Source: Clostridia bacterium (GTDB lineage Bacteria; Bacillota; Clostridia; Oscillospirales; QAMX01). Taken from it: a DNA stretch of 5,881 nt. A program made the translations under genes and the position numbers. This document shows positions 1 to 5,149 of this stretch, one piece after another; the stretch's first letter is position 1, and the number at the start of each line of letters is the position of its first letter. Under the pieces are notes generated by a model. It saw only the letters and a program-made list of their open reading frames with translations, did not search any database and had not been told where the DNA came from. Where the stretch lies: positions 1 to 5,881 of the forward strand of contig JAFYLV010000149.1 in the NCBI GenBank assembly GCA_017556885.1. Reading direction: 5' to 3'.

Positions 1-733
1 GAAAAAGATTGTTTCGCTTACCCTCTGCCTCGCGCTGCTTTTCTGCCTTTGCTCCTTCTCCGGCTGCGTCGGTTCTGCAGATTTTGCAGAGGGCGATGCC
101 GTCGTGCTCTCGAAGGTCAGCAAAGCGGAGGCCGCGCAGACGCTTTACGGCACGTACAACGGAAAGACGGTCACCGTCCGGTCGCCGCGCTTTACCGGGA
201 TTCCCGTGGCCTCCGTCTACAGCTACAAAGAGGCTTACTGTTTTATGAACGGGACTGTCCTTTTCAATGCCGCCCTTGCGGATGGCGCCCACCTCTTTCA
301 GGTGAACAAAGACGGAAAAGTGCTTGACCGGGATTATGAGCTTTCCGGAGACCGTATTCCGGCGGATATCGTTGCCTTAAACAGCATAACCTGCCCGGTA
401 CCGGGCGGAAATGTGCGCGGCGAGAATGCCGTGGTCGTGCAGACCGGCGAGCCCGGGGCGTATTCGCAGCATCTCTGCAATTTGCAGGGCGAGAAGCTCA
501 GCGGCGAATATGATTCCATCGGCTATTTTTATAATGGGATCGCTCTGGTCACAAAGGACGGAAAAGTCGGACTGATCGACGATGCCGGCGGCGTTGTGCT
601 GGAGCCCTGCATCGCCTATGATTCCGTCTCCTATCCGCCGAAGGAGAAAATGTATTCCCCCGTTTTCATGCATGAGGATGCCTTCGTCCTGCCCATTGGC
701 GGCGAATTTGCCATCTTTACGGTTTCGAGATAA
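1..733 (+). CDS. WG-repeat-like lipoprotein (first two bases of start codon outside window)
   Basis: The frame is open from base 1. Base 1 reads as the G of an ATG whose first two bases lie left of the window, because the next codons give MKKIVSLTLC, matching the start of the lipoprotein at 1797. The protein would be 244 residues. Residues 1-23 are a lipoprotein signal peptide: KK, a hydrophobic core rich in Leu and Cys, then lipobox FSGC with acylated Cys23. It should therefore be exported and anchored on the outer face of the membrane. Residues about 171-210 resemble one WG (KWG) beta repeat: GIALVTKDGKVGLIDDAGG followed by a YDSV element. WG repeats are thought to mediate binding, but the partner is unknown. 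The YNGK segment near residue 53 has a weak counterpart (YNGQ) in the protein at 1797, so the two may be distant paralogues. No terminator follows. The exact function is not recognised. Confidence 0.85.
   Translation, partial: KKIVSLTLCLALLFCLCSFSGCVGSADFAEGDAVVLSKVSKAEAAQTLYGTYNGKTVTVRSPRFTGIPVASVYSYKEAYCFMNGTVLFNAALADGAHLFQVNKDGKVLDRDYELSGDRIPADIVALNSITCPVPGGNVRGENAVVVQTGEPGAYSQHLCNLQGEKLSGEYDSIGYFYNGIALVTKDGKVGLIDDAGGVVLEPCIAYDSVSYPPKEKMYSPVFMHEDAFVLPIGGEFAIFTVSR
18..67 (+). repeat. Signal-peptide cassette repeat, copy A
   Basis: This 50-base stretch, coding the hydrophobic core and lipobox, is identical to 1422-1471. Identity stops one base after the lipobox Cys codon, and the preceding base also differs. 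Confidence 0.92.
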
Positions 734-763
734 AAAACGTGCCGTACATGATCCATATCACCC

Positions 764-771
764 GAAAGGAG
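764..771 (+). promoter_or_regulatory. Ribosome binding site deciding the start at 780
   Basis: GAAAGGAG lies 8 bases before the ATG at 780. The reading frame is open further upstream to 582, but only this start has a strong Shine-Dalgarno site and gives a proper lipoprotein signal peptide. Confidence 0.85.
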
Positions 772-779
772 TTCCCACA

Positions 780-1340
780 ATGAAAAAGACTACATGTATT
801 CTTCTCGGTATCGTGCTCTCTATCCTTTGCACAGGATGTTTTTTCACAAAGACGCAGGATGAGCGGTTTCATGCGGTACTGAAAGGTGAGCGGGAATGTA
901 TCACCGCTGATGGCAAAGCCCACAAGCTTTCCGATTTAGTGCCGCATTCTGCCAAAGCAGCATCCTACGCGCTTCTTGATATGGATGGTGACACCACAGA
1001 AGAAATGCTGGTCTCTTTTGAAGTTAACGGTTATGCTGAATATATTGTATTACTGCACGAAGAGGAAAAGACGGTTCGGGCATGGCTTTTGGGTAAGCGG
1101 CAAATGTATGATATTCGTGCAGACGGATCGTTTTGCGCCACTGACAACGCGTCAGAAACATGGTATTATAAAATCCTTTTGTATGAAGGCTTGTTGTACA
1201 AATCTGAAATTGCTTACTGTTCCCATCATGAAGAGTTATATCGTGTAAACGGTGCGCCAGCAAGCAGAGCGGTTTTTGACGAATATATCACAGAACGAGA
1301 GCAGATAGCAGCAATTGATTTTATTCCTTTGGTAAATTAA
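780..1340 (+). CDS. Small lipoprotein with DxDxDxxxE calcium-loop-like motif
   Basis: The protein has 186 residues from the ATG at 780, chosen for its Shine-Dalgarno site and because it opens a signal peptide, MKKTTCILLGIVLSILCTGC, with lipobox LCTGC and acylated Cys20. It should be a surface-anchored lipoprotein. Residues 65-78 read LLDMDGDTTEEMLV. Asp67, Asp69, Asp71 and Glu75 form a DxDxDxxxE loop like those in FG-GAP/VCBS or dockerin-type repeats and common in Clostridia lipoproteins that start a beta domain with a 'LLDxDGDGxxE' phrase. The third loop position has Thr where Gly is usual. The rest looks beta-rich with no catalytic motif seen. Its signal peptide differs from those of the three other lipoproteins here, and its GC is only about 38-42 percent over 1021-1260, against about 68 percent over 421-480 in the gene before it. 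It may be a later insertion. Function unknown. Confidence 0.85.
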   Translation: MKKTTCILLGIVLSILCTGCFFTKTQDERFHAVLKGERECITADGKAHKLSDLVPHSAKAASYALLDMDGDTTEEMLVSFEVNGYAEYIVLLHEEEKTVRAWLLGKRQMYDIRADGSFCATDNASETWYYKILLYEGLLYKSEIAYCSHHEELYRVNGAPASRAVFDEYITEREQIAAIDFIPLVN

Positions 1341-1342
1341 GT

Positions 1343-1377
1343 AGCACAGGGGGACGGTTCTGTGTGTTGCCTGTGCT
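1343..1377 (+). repeat. Palindromic element, REP/MITE-like candidate
   Basis: AGCACAGG (1343-1350) pairs perfectly with CCTGTGCT (1370-1377) around a 19-base loop. Inside it, CACAG (1345-1349) can instead pair with CTGTG (1360-1364). The core GGGGGACGGTTCTGTG resembles, from memory, short dispersed palindromes in Firmicutes with the phrase GGGGACGGTTCT between CACA/TGTG arms. Only three T follow the 3' arm, so it is a poor terminator. It lies between a low-GC gene and one with a repeated leader. Only one copy is visible, so repeat status is inferred. Confidence 0.45.
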
Positions 1378-1390
1378 TTCATATCAACCG

Positions 1391-1397
1391 AAAGGAG
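1391..1397 (+). promoter_or_regulatory. Ribosome binding site deciding the start at 1403
   Basis: AAAGGAG sits 5 bases before the ATG at 1403. The frame is open upstream to 1364, but only the start at 1403 gives a signal peptide and has this site. The upstream stretch lies in the palindrome and intergenic region. Confidence 0.8.
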
Positions 1398-1402
1398 CAG
1401 CC

Positions 1403-1762
1403 ATGAAAAAAAGAAGTTCTTTTACCCTCTGCCTCGCGCTGCTTTTCTGCCTTTGCTCCTTCTCCGGCTGCTCGGATGATGTTGCTGATCTTGCCGGAAT
1501 ATATGCTGAGGCCGTCGAAAAGCATATGCAAAATCCGGCTTCCCTACGGGATCCCGGCGAATTTCAATCTGAAACGCAGGAGCTCATTACCCTCGATGGA
1601 CAGCTCTATCAGTCCTATGTCTGTTCCGCCTCCGGCCTACGGTATATTTTCCTTAGCGCAGAGGAATACGATATGCAGGCATTCTGGGACTGGATTGCAG
1701 TGGGTACGGAAAAGGAATACTCCCTCGATCTTCTCGGAAAAATGGATGAAGGCCGCAAATAA
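1403..1762 (+). CDS. Short lipoprotein of unknown function with shared signal-peptide cassette
   Basis: The protein has 119 residues. The signal peptide runs MKKRSSFTLC then LALLFCLCSFSGC, with acylated Cys23 in an FSGC lipobox. The DNA encoding it (1422-1471) is identical over 50 bases to that of the gene at the left edge. The mature part is only about 96 residues: an acidic, probably helical first segment (DDVADLAGIYAEAVEKHM), then alternating strand-like sequence with LDGQLYQSYVCSASGLRYIFLS and an aromatic FWDWI patch. I recognise no domain or catalytic motif. It starts 62 bases after the previous gene and ends 34 before the next, so it is probably co-transcribed with both. Being small and sharing only the leader with its neighbours, it could be a compact binding lipoprotein or a remnant of a larger paralogue. 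I cannot decide between these. Confidence 0.8.
   Translation: MKKRSSFTLCLALLFCLCSFSGCSDDVADLAGIYAEAVEKHMQNPASLRDPGEFQSETQELITLDGQLYQSYVCSASGLRYIFLSAEEYDMQAFWDWIAVGTEKEYSLDLLGKMDEGRK
1422..1471 (+). repeat. Signal-peptide cassette repeat, copy B
   Basis: Exact 50-base match to 18-67, in the same reading frame. It codes from the Thr before LCLALL to lipobox Cys23. Confidence 0.92.
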
Positions 1763-1796
1763 TCAACAAATCATTTGAAAGGAACATATCTGCAAA

Positions 1797-3017
1797 ATGA
1801 AAAGGATCATCTCTCTCACCCTCTGCCTTGCACTGCTTTTCTGCCTTTGTTCCTTCTCCGGCTGCGAAAAGGACGAAGCCCTCTCCGCCACGGGGGAATA
1901 TAACGGACAGAAGATCACCATGACCTACAAGGTAACGGATATTACGTATCCCTGGGATATGCGGGGGATCCACATGTCACAGGGGTATGCTATCTACTAC
2001 GATCACACCTGGTTGGAGGAACATCCACATGCGAGTTACGACCCGCATGTGACAGATGCATGGAACATGATAGATCAAAACGGAACCCCTATGATCGAAG
2101 AGCCGTACTTGGACCTTATGTCCTTCAATTCGGAGGGAAAGACAGTCGCCCGAAAGCAGGACGGCACCTACGTTTTCCTGAACACCAAACTGGAGGAAAC
2201 TCCCGTTTCCCAGGATGAATGGAAGGCCTTTCGCGCCGATCCGAAAAATAATCCTTTGCAGGACGCCGAAAAGATCAAAATTTTTGATGACGGCACGGGG
2301 ACAAGCTACGTGTATGAGGGGCTGGCGATTTATGTTGAGTTGGGAAGCGATAAAATTATGCGCGCCGGCCTCATGGATCGGGATAAGAATGTGATCATCC
2401 CCGCCTTTATTCCTGTTTGCTATTCTGCCATGATCGAAACGCTGTATCTTTTCGAGGACGTGGCCTTTGTCGAAGATTATGAGACAAATAAGATCGGGAT
2501 CGTTACCGTTACAAGAACCCCGACGAATACCGAAAACCTGACCGTGTTGGCGGATGAAGAAAACTATCGCGTGGAAATGACGGAAGATCAGGAATTCGTG
2601 CATTTCTACATCCGGGACAATGCCGGAAAGGTGCTGGAGGACAGCTGGAATTCCGCCTCACGGTATCTTGGTATTGAAAAGGACGGCGATCTGCTGGTCG
2701 TCCGTTACGGACTCGGCACCGTCGGCGCAGCGCGCGAGCGCTATTACGATCTTTCGGCGGGCGAGGTTTCCTGCTGGCAGGATGTCACGGTAAGGGCGGG
2801 ACGCAGCGCCTATCTCTTTACGGCGGTTGAAGGGAAGCCCGTCCTGCAGGCGGCGGATATTTTTGGCTCCGATGCGCCGGTCACCATCCCGGGAGAATAC
2901 CCCGATTTCGTGCTGATCCTCCTGCCGGAATCCTTTGAGATATCCGAAGGGGGCGAGCTCTCCCTTGCGTATACCCACGGCGGAGAGAAGAAAACCGTCA
3001 CGGCAAAACTACGGTAA
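1797..3017 (+). CDS. WG-repeat-like lipoprotein, 406 residues
   Basis: The ATG at 1797 follows GAAAGGA (1777-1783) at a rather long spacing of 13 bases. No other start preserves the signal peptide MKRIISLTLC plus LALLFCLCSFSGC, with lipobox Cys23. It should be anchored outside the membrane. Residues about 34-50 (YNGQKITMTYKV) weakly resemble the same region of the lipoprotein at the left edge. Two stretches look like diverged WG repeats: about 90-134 (MIDQNGTPMIEEPY, then GKTVARKQDGTYVFLNTK) and about 187-240 (RAGLMDRDKNVIIPAF, then VAFVEDYETNKIGIVTV). From about 247 to 406 there is a separate beta-rich domain (YYDLSAGEVSCW) ending in Ig-like strands (GELSLAYTHGGEKKTVTAKL). No catalytic motif was seen. 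It is the last gene before a strong terminator, and its composition fits the left-edge gene better than the gene at 780. Ligand unknown. Confidence 0.88.
   Translation: MKRIISLTLCLALLFCLCSFSGCEKDEALSATGEYNGQKITMTYKVTDITYPWDMRGIHMSQGYAIYYDHTWLEEHPHASYDPHVTDAWNMIDQNGTPMIEEPYLDLMSFNSEGKTVARKQDGTYVFLNTKLEETPVSQDEWKAFRADPKNNPLQDAEKIKIFDDGTGTSYVYEGLAIYVELGSDKIMRAGLMDRDKNVIIPAFIPVCYSAMIETLYLFEDVAFVEDYETNKIGIVTVTRTPTNTENLTVLADEENYRVEMTEDQEFVHFYIRDNAGKVLEDSWNSASRYLGIEKDGDLLVVRYGLGTVGAARERYYDLSAGEVSCWQDVTVRAGRSAYLFTAVEGKPVLQAADIFGSDAPVTIPGEYPDFVLILLPESFEISEGGELSLAYTHGGEKKTVTAKLR
1818..1865 (+). repeat. Signal-peptide cassette repeat, copy C (three silent changes)
   Basis: 45 of 48 bases match copies A and B. 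The three differences (CTC to CTT, GCG to GCA, TGC to TGT) are all synonymous, so the protein stretch TLCLALLFCLCSFSGC is unchanged. Confidence 0.9.
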
Positions 3018-3019
3018 AG

Positions 3020-3059
3020 AAAAAACCTGTCTCCCTGATTTCGGGGAGGCAGGTTTTTT
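3020..3059 (+). terminator. Rho-independent terminator ending the lipoprotein cluster
   Basis: The 12-base arms 3026-3037 and 3042-3053 pair around the 4-base loop ATTT, with two G-U wobbles. Six A precede the stem and six T follow it, so it could also stop transcription from the other strand, although no gene is seen there. It starts three bases after the stop codon at 3017. Confidence 0.93.
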
Positions 3060-3080
3060 GGAAGAAAAGCCCCGCCGCTC

Positions 3081-3109
3081 TTGCAATTTTGAATGAAAGC
3101 GCATATAAT
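3081..3109 (+). promoter_or_regulatory. Sigma-A-type promoter for the aldolase-LRR unit
   Basis: The -35 box TTGCAA (3081-3086) and a perfect -10 box TATAAT (3104-3109) are separated by the optimal 17 bases. Transcription should start near 3116, leaving a leader of about 44 bases. No operator palindrome is evident beside it. Confidence 0.85.
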
Positions 3110-3142
3110 AAACTTATCTGTCTATCGCTTACAACATCTGAA

Positions 3143-3150
3143 AAGGAAGG
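3143..3150 (+). promoter_or_regulatory. Strong ribosome binding site of the aldolase gene
   Basis: AAGGAAGG lies 9 bases before the ATG at 3160. With the near-consensus promoter and biased codons it points to high expression. Confidence 0.8.
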
Positions 3151-3159
3151 TATAGATCC

Positions 3160-4095
3160 ATGAAGAAGCCCTACATTCCCGACGGCATGTGGCCGGTTAT
3201 GCTCACCCCCTACAACGAGGACGGTTCCGCCATCGATTACGAGATGCTGGAAAAGCTCGTCAACTGGTATATTGACAACGGCTCCGACGGTCTTTTTGCC
3301 GTCTGCCAGTCCAGCGAGATGTTCTTCCTCTCTGCCGAGGAGCGCAAGGAATATGCCCGCACCGTTGTGCGTGCCGCCGCAGGCCGCGTGCCCGTGGTTG
3401 CATCCGGCCATGTTGCCGATGACTTTGAGACCCAGCTGCGCGATGCAAACGAGATGTACGAGACCGGTATCGATGCCCTCGTGCTTCTGCCCAACCGCTT
3501 TGCTACCCAGGAGGAGACCGATGACGTGTTCATTGAGAACATGGACAAGTTCATCAACAAGCTGGATCCCTCCATTCCTCTGGGCATCTATGAGTGCCCC
3601 TATCCCTACAAGCGTGTTCTGACCCCCAAGAGCACCGCCTACTGCGCTGACAGCGGCCGTTTCTTCTTCCTGAAGGACACCTGCTGCGATATGGAGCAGA
3701 TCAAGGCAAAGCTCGCCGCCGTCAAGAACCCCGACTTCAAGATCTTCAACGCCAACTGCGCTACTCTGCTGGACTCCATGCGTGCCGGCTGCCAGGGCTT
3801 CTCCGGCGTTATGGCAAACTTCCATCCCGCTCTTTACTCCTGGCTGTGCAAGCATGCCCATGAGGAGACCGAGCTTGTCCAGCGTGTGCAGGACTTTGTC
3901 GGTATCACCTCCTGCATCGAGTGCAAGGCATATCCCATTTCCGCGAAGGTCTATCTCAACCGCTACGAGCTGCCCGGTTTCAGCGTTGCCTGCCGCAGCC
4001 GTTCCTTCAGCGAGTTCACCCCCAGCGTGGCATGGGAGCTTGATAGCCTGAACCGTCTCTCCAAGGCCATGGCAGCGGAGATCGCCGGAAAGTAA
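3160..4095 (+). CDS. DapA/NanA-superfamily class I aldolase, substrate unknown
   Basis: The protein has 311 residues, close to the usual 290-310 of the dihydrodipicolinate synthase / N-acetylneuraminate lyase superfamily, soluble TIM-barrel enzymes that use a lysine Schiff base on 2-keto acids. It opens with the family phrase GMWPVMLTPYNEDGSAID (9-26). Lys172 in FFFLKDTCCD should be the Schiff-base lysine and Tyr144 in IYECP the catalytic tyrosine. GFSGVMAN (213-220) matches the glycine-rich segment near the C-terminal side of the barrel. The usual G(T/S)TGE motif is CQSSE (49-53). By eye alignment the positions of E. coli DapA Tyr107 and Arg138 are not Tyr and Arg, so it is unlikely to be a true lysine-pathway DapA. 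Codons are strongly biased: lysine seems to be only AAG and arginine only CGC or CGT. It has its own promoter and is followed 11 bases later by an LRR lipoprotein gene. Confidence 0.9.
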   Translation: MKKPYIPDGMWPVMLTPYNEDGSAIDYEMLEKLVNWYIDNGSDGLFAVCQSSEMFFLSAEERKEYARTVVRAAAGRVPVVASGHVADDFETQLRDANEMYETGIDALVLLPNRFATQEETDDVFIENMDKFINKLDPSIPLGIYECPYPYKRVLTPKSTAYCADSGRFFFLKDTCCDMEQIKAKLAAVKNPDFKIFNANCATLLDSMRAGCQGFSGVMANFHPALYSWLCKHAHEETELVQRVQDFVGITSCIECKAYPISAKVYLNRYELPGFSVACRSRSFSEFTPSVAWELDSLNRLSKAMAAEIAGK

Positions 4096-4098
4096 GGG
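4094..4098 (+). promoter_or_regulatory. Weak ribosome binding site overlapping the aldolase stop codon
   Basis: AAGGG begins inside the TAA stop (4093-4095) and lies 8 bases before the ATG at 4107. It suggests translational coupling and lower output than the upstream gene. Confidence 0.6.
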
Positions 4099-4106
4099 TA
4101 CGGCAC

Positions 4107-4688
4107 ATGAAAAAGCTCCTCCGTTCGGCGCTTTGCCTGATCCTTGCCCTTTCTCTGCTTCTCTGCCTTTGCGCCTGCGGCGAGGATGCGCCCGATTCCT
4201 CTGAGCCTGCCTCCGGAAGCGAGGTTGCCGGTTCTGATGAGGCGTATTCCCTTTCTGCACCGGTAGAATATGGTGAAGCGATACCTATTCCTGATGAGAA
4301 TCTGCGAAAAGCACTGCGTGCGGCAATGAACCTTCCGGATGCATACGAGATTACCACTATGCATGCAATTCAGTTGATGTACCTTGATCTTCGTGGACTG
4401 AATATCAAAAATTTGGACGGCCTGCAGTATTGCCTTTCGTTAGAAGTGCTTTATATCAGTGACAACCAGATCGAACATTTGGATGCATTGGAAGAATTAG
4501 AAGATTTGTTTATCCTTGATTTTTCCAACAACAAAGTTAAAGATGTGACGCCGATTCTCGGATTGTCGAATCTGATGTTCATTGATCCTACCGGAAACCC
4601 TTTGGATAACGAAGACCTTTTGGAACAGACTTTTGATATCGAGAAGACCTACTTAGTAGGAGAGCAACCTTTAGTTCCCTGGGAATAA
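4107..4688 (+). CDS. Leucine-rich-repeat lipoprotein
   Basis: The protein has 193 residues. MKKLLRSALC and a Leu/Cys-rich core end at lipobox LCAC with acylated Cys24. A Ser/Glu/Gly-rich linker follows to about residue 50 (DSSEPASGSEVAGSDE), typical of a surface tether. Residues about 59-80 (IPIPDENLRKALRAAMNLP) look like the helical cap found before internalin-type LRRs. Then come about four 21-23-residue repeats of the SDS22/internalin kind: MYLDLRGLNIKNLDGL, LEVLYISDNQIEHLDAL, LFILDFSNNKVKDVTPIL, LMFIDPTGNPLDN. Such repeats usually bind proteins. GC drops from about 61 percent over 4141-4260 (leader and linker) to about 35-45 percent over 4321-4560 (repeats), suggesting the LRR part was acquired or shuffled. 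It probably shares a transcript with the aldolase gene 11 bases upstream. The partner is unknown. Confidence 0.9.
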   Translation: MKKLLRSALCLILALSLLLCLCACGEDAPDSSEPASGSEVAGSDEAYSLSAPVEYGEAIPIPDENLRKALRAAMNLPDAYEITTMHAIQLMYLDLRGLNIKNLDGLQYCLSLEVLYISDNQIEHLDALEELEDLFILDFSNNKVKDVTPILGLSNLMFIDPTGNPLDNEDLLEQTFDIEKTYLVGEQPLVPWE

Positions 4689-4740
4689 AAAACGTCCTGT
4701 GACGGGAACTGACTCCCTTCGACAGACAAAAGAGACTATA

Positions 4741-4775
4741 ATAACCGCAGACACGGCGTCTGCGGTTATTTTTTT
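4741..4775 (+). terminator. Rho-independent terminator after the LRR lipoprotein
   Basis: ATAACCGCAGAC (4741-4752) pairs perfectly with GTCTGCGGTTAT (4758-4769) around loop ACGGC, followed by a run of seven T (4769-4775). It separates the aldolase-LRR unit from the spoIIA operon, whose first start codon lies 41 bases further on. Confidence 0.93.
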
Positions 4776-4800
4776 GCCGGAAAAGCCGGAAATCTACAGG

Positions 4801-4806
4801 AAAGGA
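4801..4806 (+). promoter_or_regulatory. Ribosome binding site of spoIIAA
   Basis: AAAGGA, within a purine-rich stretch AGGAAAGGAAGAAG (4798-4811), lies 10 bases before the ATG at 4817. Confidence 0.75.
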
Positions 4807-4816
4807 AGAAGATCGG

Positions 4817-5149
4817 ATGCAGACATACATCCGGGGAGATGGGAACGGGGGATACACTCTGCGACTGCAGGGAGAACTGGACCACCATGCCTCCGGGGAG
4901 GTCATTTGTGCCCTAAAGGAATGTGCAGGGCGGATCCCGCTGCGGCGGCTGGTACTGGATCTCGGTGGCGTAACCTTCAGCGACAGCTCCGGTATTGCGG
5001 TCACGGTGCTCGCAGACCGCCTGACCCGGGGGGCGGGAGCGGAGCTATGTATCGAGAATACGCCGCCGCAGATGCAGCGGCTCTTCCGCACGGCGGGGCT
5101 CGGGCGGATACTGGGAGAGAAAAACCTACAGGGAGGCAGAAGAAAGTGA
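4817..5149 (+). CDS. spoIIAA: Anti-sigma-F factor antagonist SpoIIAA (STAS domain)
   Basis: The 110-residue protein is a single STAS domain, close to the 117 residues of B. subtilis SpoIIAA. GELDHH (19-24) is the characteristic early motif. FSDSSGIA (54-61) holds the phosphorylation site, with Ser58 corresponding to B. subtilis Ser58. RLF(R)TAGL (88-95) matches the late helix motif RLFDMSGL. In the family, SpoIIAB phosphorylates this serine. The SpoIIE phosphatase removes the phosphate in the forespore, and unphosphorylated SpoIIAA then displaces sigma-F from SpoIIAB. It acts in the cytoplasm. It is the first gene of the operon, overlapping spoIIAB by 4 bases. The neighbours make spoIIAA much more likely than an rsbV-type paralogue. 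No clear sigma-H promoter was found. Confidence 0.95.
   Translation: MQTYIRGDGNGGYTLRLQGELDHHASGEVICALKECAGRIPLRRLVLDLGGVTFSDSSGIAVTVLADRLTRGAGAELCIENTPPQMQRLFRTAGLGRILGEKNLQGGRRK
5131..5136 (+). promoter_or_regulatory. Ribosome binding site deciding the GTG start of spoIIAB
   Basis: GGGAGG within the end of spoIIAA lies 9 bases before the GTG at 5146. It favours this GTG over the in-frame ATG at 5170. Confidence 0.75.

Noticed and set aside
582..779. Upstream extension of the lipoprotein at 780
   Set aside because: It overlaps the end of the preceding gene in another frame and would bury the signal peptide. The ATG at 780 has a good ribosome site.
739..4106. GTGCCGTAC at 739-747 inverted as GTACGGCAC at 4098-4106
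   Set aside because: A 9-base inverted match over 3 kb is expected by chance and the flanks do not extend it.
2998..4260. Minus-strand open frame of 420 residues antisense to the aldolase gene
   Set aside because: It is a shadow produced by the biased, C-ending codons of the + strand gene. The + strand frame has clear family motifs, a promoter and a ribosome site, and the minus frame has none.
4656..4686. Possible sigma-H promoter: AGGA at 4658-4661 and GAAT at 4683-4686
   Set aside because: The gap of 21 bases between the two is about 3-4 longer than the usual arrangement, the flanking bases fit poorly, and it lies within the LRR gene upstream of a strong terminator.
4776..4792. Tandem GCCGGAAA repeat just after the terminator
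   Set aside because: Two 8-base units spaced by one base are too short to distinguish from chance, and no known operator matches.
4699..5145. Extended upstream start for the spoIIAB frame
   Set aside because: The frame is open to 4699 but crosses the terminator and all of spoIIAA. The GTG at 5146 has a ribosome site and matches the family N-terminus.
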